DNA from: Streptomyces sp. RKAG293
GTDB lineage: Bacteria; Actinomycetota; Actinomycetes; Streptomycetales; Streptomycetaceae
Assembly (NCBI RefSeq): GCF_023701745.1
Contig: NZ_JAJOZB010000001.1
Location: forward strand, 6,175,501-6,239,500
Direction: 5' to 3'
DNA length: 64,000 nt
The notes below the pieces were generated by a model. The model saw only the letters and a program-made list of their open reading frames with translations. It did not search any database and was not told where the DNA came from. Both the position numbers and the translations under genes were made by a program. Shown piece by piece: positions 19,065 to 28,092 of the stretch; position 1 is the first letter of the stretch, and each line of letters starts with the position of its first letter.

Positions 19065-20510
19065 ATGGTGCATAGACGCAGCCACGCGCTCGCCCTGCTG
19101 GCCTCGACCCAACTGCTGCTGATCCTCGACACCGCGATCATCAACGTGGCGCTGCCGTCCATCGGCGCGGACCTCGGCACCGACGCCGCCGGCCTGTCCT
19201 GGGTCGCCAACGCGTACCTGATCACCTTCGGCGGCTTCCTGCTGCTGGCCGGCCGGGTCGCCGACCTCGTCGGCCACCGCCGGCTCTTCACGGCCGGACT
19301 GGCGCTGCTGTCCGCCGCCTCCCTCGGCGGCGCCTTCGCAGGCGACAGCCGGCTGCTCGTCGCCGCCCGCGCCCTGCAGGGGGTCGGCGCGGCCTGCGCG
19401 GCCGCCGCGGCGTTCGCGCTGGTCCTGCTGCTCTTCGCCGAGGGGCCGGAACGGCATCGCGCCCTGGGGGTGTTCGCGGCGCTCGGGGGGCTGGGCGGCG
19501 CGCTGGGCACCGTGCTGGGCGGCGTCCTCACCTCCGGCCTCGGCTGGCGCTCCACGTTCGTCCTGAACGTTCTGGTGGGTGCGGCGCTCATCGCCCTGAC
19601 GCCGGCCGCACTGGCCCCCGTCCTGGCCCGCCGTGAGCGGACCGCGGCGGCTCCCGGCGCCCTCCGGGACTTCGACCTCGGCGGCGCCCTCACCGCCACC
19701 GGCGGCCTCAGCCTGATCGCGTACGCGCTGGTCGACGCGGGTAGCGCGGGCTGGACCGACAGCGGCACCCTCCTCGCCGGAGCGGCCGGACTGCTCCTGC
19801 TGACGGCGTTCGCCGCCATCGAGACCCGCGCCGCCCGTCCACTGGTTCCGCCCGGTGTCCTGGGCCGGCCGGCGCTGCGGCTGGCCAACATCCTCAGCGC
19901 GCTGGCGCAGATGGCGCTGTTCCCGATGTTCTTCCTGGTGAGCCTGTATCTGCAGAACGTCCTGGACTACGCACCGGTGACCGGCGGACTCGGACTGCTG
20001 CCGCTGTCGATCGTCGTCGTGCTGACCGCGCCGCAGACCGGACGGCTGGTCTCCCGCTTCGGACTGCGCCCGGTGATGACCGCGGGCTTCGCGCTGGTGG
20101 CCGCCGCCATGGTGTGGCTCGCGCTGTCCCTGTCGCCGGACGGATCCTTCGCCACGACGGTCCTCGCCCCCAGCCTGCTGATCGGGGCCGGGCTGCCGCT
20201 GGTCATGGTGACCACCAATGTCGCCGCGACCGCGCAGGCGGGACCCGGCGAGACCGGACTGGTGTCCGGACTGATCAACACCAGCCAGCAGTTCGGCTCC
20301 GTCCTCGGCCTCGCGGTACTCGTCGCGGTGGCCGCGGCGCACACCCGGACCGCGGGACCCGGCGCGGCCGCCGAAGCCGCGGGCTTCCGCACCGCACTGC
20401 TCGCCGGCGCCGCCTTCGCCGCGGGCGCCACCCTCCTGACGCTGCTGCTGCGCAGCCCGTCGCGGGAGAAGGCCGACCCCCCCACGCCCAGCACACACAC
20501 ATCCCTGTGA
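19065..20510 (+). CDS. MFS drug exporter, DHA2 (14-TM) family
   Basis: A 481-residue transporter with about 14 predicted helices. It begins with LLLILDTAIINVALPSIGADL, the EmrB/QacA motif (motif D1-like), and includes motif A-like GRVADLVGHRRLF and the antiporter motif C region GGLGGALGTVLGGVLT. The ATG at 19065 lies four bases after the hydroxylase stop. An open frame runs further upstream but overlaps the hydroxylase gene and lacks transporter features. Its place inside the PrnB-type gene group suggests export of, or resistance to, the cluster's product. Confidence 0.92.
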   Translation: MVHRRSHALALLASTQLLLILDTAIINVALPSIGADLGTDAAGLSWVANAYLITFGGFLLLAGRVADLVGHRRLFTAGLALLSAASLGGAFAGDSRLLVAARALQGVGAACAAAAAFALVLLLFAEGPERHRALGVFAALGGLGGALGTVLGGVLTSGLGWRSTFVLNVLVGAALIALTPAALAPVLARRERTAAAPGALRDFDLGGALTATGGLSLIAYALVDAGSAGWTDSGTLLAGAAGLLLLTAFAAIETRAARPLVPPGVLGRPALRLANILSALAQMALFPMFFLVSLYLQNVLDYAPVTGGLGLLPLSIVVVLTAPQTGRLVSRFGLRPVMTAGFALVAAAMVWLALSLSPDGSFATTVLAPSLLIGAGLPLVMVTTNVAATAQAGPGETGLVSGLINTSQQFGSVLGLAVLVAVAAAHTRTAGPGAAAEAAGFRTALLAGAAFAAGATLLTLLLRSPSREKADPPTPSTHTSL

Positions 20511-20518
20511 CCCTCGGA

Positions 20519-21628
20519 ATGACGGTGCCCCACATGTCTGTGCTCCACGTGCTCCAAGGGCAAGAGCCCTATTACCGGATCGAGGAGATACGCGGTGTCG
20601 ACCCGCTGGGAGCGGACGAGGCCTGCGAGAAGCTCCGCGTCATGAACGCGGACGGCGATGTGTCCGGCATGGTCACCGCGCTGCGCGAACTCCTCCCGGC
20701 CACCGACGTCCTGGACGACTTCTCCACCGTCGAGAACCTCGCGGCCATGCGGGACCTGGGCATCTTCCTCGGCTCCATCAAGCGGCACGGCACCGAGCCG
20801 CTCGACGCCGTACCGGAGGCGCTGCCGGTGCTGCGCGCGCTGGGCCGCCGGACCGGCATGGTGCCACGGGACACCGTCCACCACTACACGGCCTGGAACC
20901 CGGTCGGCGCCCGCCAGCGCATGTACACCGGGGACCCCATGGAGGCCTGCCTCCAGGACGCCGTCCGGATGGTCTTCCCCAGCCTGTGCGCCTCGCTGGA
21001 CGCCTGCTCGGAACTGGCCACCCTCGAACCGCACGACAGCCGGTTCTCGTCCTGCCTCGACCGGCTCGCCGGACTCGTCCAGGCCATGGTCGACTCGATC
21101 GACTTCACCATCGCCAACGTCTCACCGGTGTTCTTCGCCCGGGTCCTGCGCCCCTACTTCGAGGAGATCACCCTCGACGGCCGCGAGTACCTCGGCCCGG
21201 CGGCGGCCCAGGTGCCGCTCTGGCTGGTCGATCTGACCCTCTGGCAGTCCGACCGCAGCACCGGGCGGTACGAGTCCTTCCTCACCGAGTCGGTGCCCTA
21301 CAGCCTCCCGGCCTGGCGCACCTTCCACGCGCGGTACCGGGGCCGCCCCTCCGCGGTGGGCAAGCTCTCCTTCGCGATCAGCTGGGAGGAGGCGGACCGG
21401 CTGCCGCCCACCCTGCGGGCCAGCGCCGTCGCGCTGGCCCGGGTGCTGCGCATCCTGAAGACGTTCCGGGCCCGGCACATCCGTATCGCCCGTGAGGCGT
21501 ACAGCGACGAAGTGCGGCTGTACGACTACGGGAGCGGCGGCGCACCGGTCGAACTGCTGCGCTCCGTACTCGACCTGACCCGCGAGAACGAGACGCTGGT
21601 CCGGCGCTCCACCGAAGGGGAACGATGA
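20519..21628 (+). CDS. PrnB-like haem enzyme (tryptophan dioxygenase superfamily)
   Basis: About 369 residues. I recognise clear similarity to PrnB, which rearranges 7-chlorotryptophan (and, in some studies, tryptophan) to an arylpyrrole in pyrrolnitrin synthesis. Matches include NLAAMRDLGIFLGSIKRHG, RMYTGDPMEACLQDAVRM, REYLGPAAAQVPLWLVD and FRARHIRIAREAY, whose His (about residue 320) aligns with the haem-ligand His of PrnB; YDYGSGGAP is also conserved. The fold is of the indoleamine/tryptophan 2,3-dioxygenase type. Possible starts are GTG 20507 (overlapping the exporter stop as GTGA), ATG 20519 and ATG 20534; none has a strong Shine-Dalgarno, so coupling is likely. No PrnA/PrnC halogenase or PrnD Rieske oxygenase is nearby, so the product should differ from pyrrolnitrin. 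Confidence 0.85.
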   Translation: MTVPHMSVLHVLQGQEPYYRIEEIRGVDPLGADEACEKLRVMNADGDVSGMVTALRELLPATDVLDDFSTVENLAAMRDLGIFLGSIKRHGTEPLDAVPEALPVLRALGRRTGMVPRDTVHHYTAWNPVGARQRMYTGDPMEACLQDAVRMVFPSLCASLDACSELATLEPHDSRFSSCLDRLAGLVQAMVDSIDFTIANVSPVFFARVLRPYFEEITLDGREYLGPAAAQVPLWLVDLTLWQSDRSTGRYESFLTESVPYSLPAWRTFHARYRGRPSAVGKLSFAISWEEADRLPPTLRASAVALARVLRILKTFRARHIRIAREAYSDEVRLYDYGSGGAPVELLRSVLDLTRENETLVRRSTEGER

Positions 21629-22917
21629 ACCGCATCGTCATCGCGGGAGGCGGCATCGCCGGCCTCACCGCGGCACTCAGCCTGCACGCCGTCGGCCGCA
21701 CCGACGTGATGGTCGTCGAGGCCGCCCCGGAGATCCAGCCGGTCGGCGCGGGACTCAACATCATGCCCAACGCGGTCCGTGAACTGGCGGCCCTGGGGCT
21801 GTACGAGGAACTGGCCGCCGTATCGGTGCCCACCAGCGAGCTGCGCTACTACCACAGCAGCGGCAGCCTCGTCTGGCAGGAGCCGCGCGGCACCGGCGCC
21901 GGATACCGCTGGCCGCAGCTGTCGATCCACCGCGGTCAGCTGCAGAACGTGCTGTCCCGCGCGGTCCGGGAACGGCTCGGCCGCGCGGCGGTCGTCTCCG
22001 GTGCCCGGGTGGACGACTTCACCGAGCTGCCCGGCGCCCAGCTGCGCGTCGCCATCAGGGACCGGGCCAGCGGCGCCACCACCGACATCGGCGCGGAGAT
22101 CCTGATCGGCGCGGACGGCATCCGCTCGGCGGTCCGCTCCGCCATGTACCCCGGCGAGGGCGAACCGCCGTGGAACGGCATGCTGGTCTGGCGCGGGGTG
22201 TCCTGGATGCCGGCCGACCGCGTCGGCACCTTCATGTTCATCGCGGGGAACAACCGGCAGAAGGCCGTCGTGTACCCCATGACGATTCCGGCCGCGCCCG
22301 GCGAGCGGGTGCTCGTCAACTGGGCGCTGGCGATGCCGGCCGAGCAGGCGGCCGCCCCGGACCGCAGCGACTGGAACCGCCCGGTGCCCACCGCCAAGTT
22401 CCGCCACCACTACGAGGGCTGGATCTTCGACGGGGTCGACGTCGGCGAGGTCATCGACGCCGCCGAGGCCGCCTTCGAGTACCCGATGGTGGACCGCGAG
22501 CCGCTGGTGCGCTGGACCTTCGGCGGAGCGACGCTGATCGGCGACGCCGCCCACGCGATGTACCCGATCGGCTCGAACGGCGCCACCCAGTCGATCATCG
22601 ACGGCCGCGCCCTGGCCCACGCGATGGCCGCCCACGAGGACCCCGCGCGGGCCCTGCTGGCGTACGAGGCCGAGCGCCGGCCGCCCATGACCGAACTGCA
22701 GCGCTCCAACCGCCGGCTGGGCCCGGAGGTGGTCATCAACATGGCCCACGAGCGGGCCCCCGACGGCTTCACGGACATCCACGACGTGATCCCGCGGTCC
22801 GAACTGGAGACGATCGCCAGGAGCTACGCCGTGGCCGGCGCGTTCGACCCGGCCACGGTGAACCAGGGCTCCCCGTACGACGTCGGAGCCGGCCGAGCCG
22901 TCCGGGCGGTGCGCTGA
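21625..22917 (+). CDS. FAD-dependent aromatic monooxygenase (PhzS-like)
   Basis: A 430-residue class A flavoprotein monooxygenase. It has the GxGxxG dinucleotide motif IVIAGGGIAGLTAALSL at the N-terminus, the DG motif LIGADGIRSAVRS near residue 165, and the GD motif TLIGDAAHAMYPIGSNG near 305. The order and wording (VGAGLNIMPNAVREL) resemble PhzS, salicylate hydroxylase and related enzymes that hydroxylate electron-rich aromatics with NAD(P)H and O2. It overlaps the PrnB-like gene by ATGA, implying matched expression. Acting after an arylpyrrole or aromatic intermediate is plausible but inferred. This is the last gene of the cluster before a 200-bp gap to glgP. Confidence 0.92.
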   Translation: MNRIVIAGGGIAGLTAALSLHAVGRTDVMVVEAAPEIQPVGAGLNIMPNAVRELAALGLYEELAAVSVPTSELRYYHSSGSLVWQEPRGTGAGYRWPQLSIHRGQLQNVLSRAVRERLGRAAVVSGARVDDFTELPGAQLRVAIRDRASGATTDIGAEILIGADGIRSAVRSAMYPGEGEPPWNGMLVWRGVSWMPADRVGTFMFIAGNNRQKAVVYPMTIPAAPGERVLVNWALAMPAEQAAAPDRSDWNRPVPTAKFRHHYEGWIFDGVDVGEVIDAAEAAFEYPMVDREPLVRWTFGGATLIGDAAHAMYPIGSNGATQSIIDGRALAHAMAAHEDPARALLAYEAERRPPMTELQRSNRRLGPEVVINMAHERAPDGFTDIHDVIPRSELETIARSYAVAGAFDPATVNQGSPYDVGAGRAVRAVR

Positions 22918-23118
22918 GCGGGCCACCGGCGGGACGGGCGGCATCGGTCGCGGCGGCGGCCGGCCCGGCGGGCCTTGCGCCGCCCGCTGCCCGCCCCGCG
23001 CCGCCCCGCGCGGTGACGCGCCGCCCGAATGCCCCGGCGCACGTCCGTTCGGGCGTTTGAACGACAGGATCGTGGATAGCGGACGGATCGCGGGGCGGTA
23101 CCCGGCTACCGTCGTAGC

Positions 23119-25737
23119 GTGAAGGCAATCCGTCGTTTCACCGTGCGAACTGTCCTGCCGGAACCGCTGCGTCCGCTCGGCGAACTGGCACAGAATCTGC
23201 GCTGGTCCTGGCACCCGGAGTCCCGGGAGCTGTTCCAGACCGTCGACGAGGAGGGCTGGCGGGCCGCTGCCGGAGACCCGGTACGGCTGCTCGGCGCCGT
23301 CTCCAGGGAACGGCTCGAGGCCCTCGCCCAGGACCGCAGATTCCTGCGCCGTCTCTCCTCCGCCGCCGAGGACCTGACCGACTACCTCACCAATCCGCGC
23401 TGGTACCAGGGGCAGTCCTCCGAACTCCCCGCCGCCATCGCCTATTTCTCGCCCGAGTTCGGGATCACCGCGGCCCTGCCCCAGTACTCGGGCGGCCTCG
23501 GCATCCTGGCCGGGGACCACCTCAAGGCCGCCAGCGACCTCGGCGTGCCGCTGATCGGCGTCGGACTGCTCTACCGGCACGGCTACTTCCGCCAGAGCCT
23601 GTCCCGCGAGGGCTGGCAGCAGGAGCACTACCCGGTCCTCGACCCCAACGAGCTGCCGCTGAGCCTGCTGCGCGAGCAGGACGGCACCCCCGCCCACGTC
23701 GTCCTCGCCCTGCCCGGCGGCCGGTCGCTGACCGCCCACATCTGGAAGGCCCAGGTGGGCCGCGTCCCGCTGCTGCTCCTCGACTCCGACGTCGAGGAGA
23801 ACCACCGCACGGAACGCGATGTCACCGACCGCCTGTACGGCGGCGGCAGCGAGCACCGGCTGCTGCAGGAGATGCTGCTGGGCATCGGCGGGGTGCGCGC
23901 CGTCCGCGCGTACTGCCGGCTCACCGCGCACCCGGCCCCCGAGGTCTTCCACACCAACGAGGGCCACGCCGGATTCCTCGGCCTGGAGCGCATCCGCGAA
24001 CTCGGCGGCGAAGGGCTCGGCTTCGACGCGGCCGTGGAGGCGGTGCGGGCCGGCACCGTCTTCACCACCCACACGCCCGTCCCGGCCGGGATCGACCGCT
24101 TCGACCGCGAGCTGGTCGGGCAGCACCTCGGCGACGGCGGCGAACTGCCCGGTGTCGACATCCAGCGGGTGCTGGAGCTGGGCATGGAGACGTACTCCGG
24201 CGGCGACCCGAACGTCTTCAACATGGCGGTGATGGGGCTGCGGCTGGCCCAGCGCGCCAACGGCGTCTCCACCCTGCACGGCGCCGTCAGCCGGCAGATG
24301 TTCGCCGGGCTGTGGCCCGGGTTCGACGCCGACGAGGTGCCGATCGCCTCCATCACCAACGGGGTGCACGCCCCCACCTGGGTGGCCCCCGAGGTCTTCC
24401 GGCTCGGCGCCCGCCAGATCGGCGCGCAGCGCGCCGAGGACGCCTTGATGATCGGCGAGACCCAGCGCTGGGAACCCGTCGCCGAGATCCCGGACCCGGC
24501 CGTGTGGGAACTGCGCCGGGTGCTGCGCGAGCAGCTGGTGGAGGACGTACGGCGCCGGGTGCGCGCCTCCTGGCGGCAGCGCGGCGCCGGCCAGGCCGAG
24601 CTGGGCTGGGTCGACGGCGTCCTGGACCCCGACGTCCTGACCATCGGCTTCGCCCGCCGGGTCCCGTCCTACAAGCGGCTCACCCTGATGCTCCGCGACC
24701 AGGACCGGCTGATGGACCTGCTGCTGCACCCCGAGCGGCCGGTCCAGATCGTCGTAGCGGGCAAGGCGCACCCGGCGGACGACGGCGGCAAGCGGCTCGT
24801 CCAGGAACTGGTCCGCTTCGCCGACGACCCGCGGGTCCGCCACCGCATCGTCTTCCTGCCCGACTACGACATGGGCATGGCCCAGCACCTCTACCCCGGC
24901 TGCGACGTCTGGCTCAACAACCCGCTGCGCCCGCTGGAGGCGTGCGGCACCTCGGGCATGAAGGCGGCCCTCAACGGCTGTCTCAACCTGTCCGTGCTCG
25001 ACGGGTGGTGGGACGAGTGGTTCGACGGCAACAACGGCTGGGCCATTCCCACGGCCGATGGTTTCGCGGACGACGATCCCGACCGCCGGGACGACGTCGA
25101 GGCGGCGGCGCTCTACGACCTCGTCGAGAACCAGGTCGCCCCGCGCTTCTACGACCATGACGCGAACGGCCTGCCCGCCCGCTGGATCGAGATGGTCCGG
25201 CACACCCTGGTGACCCTGGGGCCCAAGGTGCTCGCGGGACGCATGGTGCGCGACTACGTCGGGCAGCTCTACGCCCCGGCCGCCCTCGCCCACCGGGCCA
25301 TCGCGGGTGACGCCGCCCGGGAACTCGCGGCCTGGAAGGCCCGGGTCCGCGGCGACTGGCACCGGGTCACCGTCGACCATGTGGAGACCGGCTCGGTGGG
25401 CGGATCACCCGAGCTGGGCTCCACCCTGACCCTGCGGGTCCAGGTGACCCTCGGGGACCTCGACACCGGCGACGTCGACGTCCAGGTGCTGTCCGGGCGG
25501 GTGGACGACGCCGACCGGATCTCCGACCCGGCGATCGTCTCCCTCAAGCCGTCGTCCCAGCCCGACATCGAGGGGCGCCGGCTGTACGAGGGCCCGCTCA
25601 CCCTCGACCGGGCCGGGCCCTTCGGCTACACCGTCCGCGTCCTGCCCACCCACCCGCTGCTCGCCGCCCCCGCGGAGCTCGGCCTCATCGCCACCCCCGC
25701 TGAATCCGAGGGTATGACGACGGGCATACTCCGCTGA
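23119..25737 (+). CDS. glgP: Alpha-glucan phosphorylase
   Basis: An 872-residue phosphorylase of the bacterial/archaeal alpha-glucan type with the N-terminal DUF3417 domain (LAQNLRWSWHPESRELFQ). It releases glucose-1-phosphate, or maltose-1-phosphate-derived chains, from alpha-glucan. The PLP-lysine and phosphate region EACGTSGMKAALNGCLN and LDGWWDEWFDGNNGW are intact, as is the catalytic-loop region FHTNEGHAGFL. The GTG start at 23119 matches family N-termini. In Streptomyces genomes as I recall them it sits divergently next to glgE; here the PrnB-type cluster separates the two. A long palindrome ends the gene. Confidence 0.94.
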   Translation: MKAIRRFTVRTVLPEPLRPLGELAQNLRWSWHPESRELFQTVDEEGWRAAAGDPVRLLGAVSRERLEALAQDRRFLRRLSSAAEDLTDYLTNPRWYQGQSSELPAAIAYFSPEFGITAALPQYSGGLGILAGDHLKAASDLGVPLIGVGLLYRHGYFRQSLSREGWQQEHYPVLDPNELPLSLLREQDGTPAHVVLALPGGRSLTAHIWKAQVGRVPLLLLDSDVEENHRTERDVTDRLYGGGSEHRLLQEMLLGIGGVRAVRAYCRLTAHPAPEVFHTNEGHAGFLGLERIRELGGEGLGFDAAVEAVRAGTVFTTHTPVPAGIDRFDRELVGQHLGDGGELPGVDIQRVLELGMETYSGGDPNVFNMAVMGLRLAQRANGVSTLHGAVSRQMFAGLWPGFDADEVPIASITNGVHAPTWVAPEVFRLGARQIGAQRAEDALMIGETQRWEPVAEIPDPAVWELRRVLREQLVEDVRRRVRASWRQRGAGQAELGWVDGVLDPDVLTIGFARRVPSYKRLTLMLRDQDRLMDLLLHPERPVQIVVAGKAHPADDGGKRLVQELVRFADDPRVRHRIVFLPDYDMGMAQHLYPGCDVWLNNPLRPLEACGTSGMKAALNGCLNLSVLDGWWDEWFDGNNGWAIPTADGFADDDPDRRDDVEAAALYDLVENQVAPRFYDHDANGLPARWIEMVRHTLVTLGPKVLAGRMVRDYVGQLYAPAALAHRAIAGDAARELAAWKARVRGDWHRVTVDHVETGSVGGSPELGSTLTLRVQVTLGDLDTGDVDVQVLSGRVDDADRISDPAIVSLKPSSQPDIEGRRLYEGPLTLDRAGPFGYTVRVLPTHPLLAAPAELGLIATPAESEGMTTGILR

Positions 25738-25752
25738 CCCGGCACGCATGAC

Positions 25753-25799
25753 AACGCGACGGCCGGTACCAGGGACTCCCTGGTACCGGCCGTCGCGTT
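25753..25799. terminator. 47-bp perfect palindrome, bidirectional terminator
   Basis: Arms 25753-25775 and 25777-25799 are exact 23-bp inverted repeats around one central base. It lies 15 bp after glgP and 30 bp before the end of the convergent helicase gene, so it can stop transcription from both sides. Confidence 0.85.
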
Positions 25800-25828
25800 C
25801 GTCAGTGGTGCTGCTGTGCGTCGAGCGG

Positions 25829-27361
25829 TCAGGCCGCGCGGCGGCCGCCGCCCGCGCCGTCCTCACGACGGGCGCGACGGCCCACGGCGCCACCGCGGCC
25901 CGCGGCCGTGCGGCTGCCGGCTGCGGGGCGCCCGGGGGTGCCGCCACGGCCGTTGACCCCGGCGCGGCCGGAGCCGGCCGCCGCGCCCTCGGCGTCGGTA
26001 CGGGGGCGTCCGCCACGGCCGCCACGAGTGCTGCCGGCGCTGCGCGGCGTGCCCGTCGGAGCAGCGGTGGTGCCCGCGCCCGCAGCGGCCGTGCCGGCGG
26101 GGCGACGGCCGCGGCCACGCGTCCCGGAGACCTTGTTCGTCTTCGGCTTGGCGGCTTCCTGGGCGGCGGCGTGCACCGGGTCGTGGATGGTGACGGCGCT
26201 GCCGGACGGCTTGCGGGCACCGGTGACGCGCACCAGCTCGGGGTCGCCGGGGCGGACCCGCGCGGTGTGCGGCTTGATACCGGCCAGCGCCATCAGGCGG
26301 GCGTTCTCCCGGCGCTGCGCGGGCAGCACCAGGGTGATGACGGTGCCGGACTCGCCGGCACGGGCGGTACGGCCGCCGCGGTGCAGGTAGTCCTTGTGGT
26401 CGCCGGGCGGGTCCACGTTCACGACCATGTCGAGCCCGTCGATGTGGATACCGCGGGCGGCGACGTTGGTGGCGACCAGCGCGGTGGCCTTGCCGGTACG
26501 GAACTGGTCCAGGGCACGGTTGCGCTGCGGCTGGGACTTCCCGCCGTGCAGGGCGACGGCGGTGACGCCGGCGGCCAGCAGGTGCTTGGTGAGCCGGTCG
26601 GCACCGCGCTTGGTGTCGACGAACATGATCACGCCACCCTCGCGGGCGGCGATCTCGGCGGTCACGGCGCGCTTGGTGTCGTCGTCCACGTGCAGCACGT
26701 GGTGCTCCATGGTCGTCACGGTCGCGGCCGACGGGTCGACCGAGTGCGTGACCGGGCTGTGCAGGAAGCGCTTGACCAGCCGGTCGACGTTCTTGTCCAG
26801 GGTGGCGGAGAAGAGCATCCGCTGGCCGTTCGGCTTCACCTGGTCGAGCAGCTTGGTGACCTGCGGCAGGAAGCCCATGTCGGCCATCTGGTCGGCCTCG
26901 TCCAGGACCGTGATCTCGACCCGGTCGAGCATGCAGGCCCGGCGGTCGATGAGGTCGGCGAGCCGGCCCGGGGTGGCGACGAGGATCTCGGCGCCGTTGC
27001 GCAGCGCGGCGATCTGGCGGGTGATGGACGCGCCGCCGACCACGGTCGTCTGGCGCAGCCCGAGCACCTGGGCGTAGGGCGCGAGCGCCTCGGTGACCTG
27101 GGTCGCGAGCTCACGCGTCGGCACCAGGACGAGCGCCAGCGGGTGCTTGGCCTCGGCCCGCTGCCCGGCGGTGCGGGTCAGCATCGGGAGCCCGAAGGCG
27201 AGGGTCTTGCCGGAGCCGGTACGGCCACGGCCCAGCACGTCCCGGCCGGCGAGCGCGTCGGGCATCGTCGCGGCCTGGATCGGGAACGGCTCGGTGACGC
27301 CGTTCGCGTTCAGCGCGGTGACCAGCGCGGGAGAGATCGAGAGTTCGGAGAACAACTTCAA
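25829..27361 (-). CDS. DEAD-box RNA helicase
   Basis: A 510-residue ATP-dependent RNA helicase. Visible motifs are Q (FPIQAATMPDAL), I (GRGRTGSGKTLAF), Ia (PTRELATQV), II as DEAD (VLDEADQMADMGF), III (SAT), V (VATNVAARGIHIDGL) and VI (HRGGRTARAG). The C-terminal 110 residues are low-complexity, rich in Gly, Arg and Ala, as in RhlE/CsdA-type proteins that remodel RNA in the cold. The TTG at 27361 is preferred: GGAAGG lies seven bases upstream and the protein then begins KLFSELSISPAL, as in homologues. The frame stays open to 27487, but that part is Arg-rich leader. The gene follows a cold-shock protein gene, supporting a role in cold adaptation. Confidence 0.93.
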   Translation of the reverse strand: MKLFSELSISPALVTALNANGVTEPFPIQAATMPDALAGRDVLGRGRTGSGKTLAFGLPMLTRTAGQRAEAKHPLALVLVPTRELATQVTEALAPYAQVLGLRQTTVVGGASITRQIAALRNGAEILVATPGRLADLIDRRACMLDRVEITVLDEADQMADMGFLPQVTKLLDQVKPNGQRMLFSATLDKNVDRLVKRFLHSPVTHSVDPSAATVTTMEHHVLHVDDDTKRAVTAEIAAREGGVIMFVDTKRGADRLTKHLLAAGVTAVALHGGKSQPQRNRALDQFRTGKATALVATNVAARGIHIDGLDMVVNVDPPGDHKDYLHRGGRTARAGESGTVITLVLPAQRRENARLMALAGIKPHTARVRPGDPELVRVTGARKPSGSAVTIHDPVHAAAQEAAKPKTNKVSGTRGRGRRPAGTAAAGAGTTAAPTGTPRSAGSTRGGRGGRPRTDAEGAAAGSGRAGVNGRGGTPGRPAAGSRTAAGRGGAVGRRARREDGAGGGRRAA

Positions 27362-27509
27362 GGGGGAACCTTCCTCGTGACGGAGACGAGGGAGGTCCCT
27401 CGGCGCCAGGGGCGGTCCGGCGGATCGCGGACCACCTCTTCGACGCCTGCGGACCGGCGTCCTGCGGTTCTCCGAAGAGCGCCGCACTTGTTTTGTTTCC
27501 GCTGCGCGC

Positions 27510-27541
27510 GAGGGGCCCGCACCGTGCGGTGCGGGCCCCTC
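27510..27541 (-). terminator. Terminator hairpin after the cold-shock gene
   Basis: GAGGGGCCCGCACC and GGTGCGGGCCCCTC form an exact 14-bp stem around GTGC, 39 bp downstream of the csp stop. It separates csp from the helicase transcript. Confidence 0.8.
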
Positions 27542-27579
27542 GGCTGCTGTGCGCGTTAAGCGCTCAGGGGTGCCTTTGA

Positions 27580-27783
27580 TTAAAGAGGCGTGATGTTCTC
27601 GGCCTGCGGGCCCTTCTGGCCCTGCGTGACGTCGAACTGGACCTTCTGGCCCTCAACGAGCTCACGGAAGCCCTGGGTGGCGATGTTCGAGTAGTGGGCG
27701 AAGACGTCAGCGCCGCCGCCGTCCTGCTCGATGAAGCCGAAGCCCTTTTCCGAGTTGAACCACTTCACGGTTCCGGTAGCCAT
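27580..27783 (-). CDS. cspA: Cold-shock protein (CspA family)
   Basis: A 67-residue single cold-shock domain that binds single-stranded RNA/DNA and melts RNA structure. RNP1 KGFGFIE and RNP2 VFAHYSNI are intact, as is the N-terminal TGTVKWFNSEKG. The ATG follows AGGGAGA. As in other csp genes, a long untranslated leader is likely because no gene occupies the next 310 bp upstream. It is followed by its own terminator and then by the DEAD-box helicase gene, a functional pairing in cold response. Confidence 0.97.
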   Translation of the reverse strand: MATGTVKWFNSEKGFGFIEQDGGGADVFAHYSNIATQGFRELVEGQKVQFDVTQGQKGPQAENITPL

Positions 27784-28092
27784 GTCTGTCTCCCTAATGG
27801 GTGCAGTTAATACAGCACCCGCACTTTACGGATGCCGCGTCGCCGCGATGATCTCCCCACACCGGACATGACGCCGGTAAAACAAATGTGCGCCTGGCCG
27901 CAAGGACCGGGCGCACATGGAGTTCATGGGTACCACAACTGCAACGCAGCCAACTGTACCAGAAACGTCGCGGACGATCATCTCGAAAGCGGTCGCGCCG
28001 CATGACTTCCGTCACACAGCGCGACCGCCGTTTTCGAGCCGTTCAGTCGGTCCGGAGTGCCCTCAGAGGATCCTCAGGGCGTCCGTTCCGGG
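27784..28092. other. Intergenic leader/promoter region of csp
   Basis: No protein-coding gene is convincing in these 309 bases; a 73-codon minus-strand frame here lacks codon bias. The part next to csp is unusually A/T-rich for this genome, as expected for a csp promoter and cold-responsive 5' leader. I could not identify one clear -35/-10 pair. Confidence 0.5.

Noticed and set aside
15547..22917. A pyrrolnitrin cluster
   Set aside because: Only a PrnB-like gene is present; the halogenases PrnA and PrnC and the PrnD oxygenase are missing.
21526..25380. A 1,284-codon open frame on the minus strand
   Set aside because: It lies antisense to the FAD monooxygenase and glgP genes, which have full domain matches. 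Long antisense frames are common in very GC-rich DNA, and its Val/Gly/Arg-rich translation matches no family.
27794..28015. A 73-residue Cys-containing frame upstream of csp
   Set aside because: It lacks codon bias and a convincing ribosome site, and it overlaps the expected csp promoter and leader.
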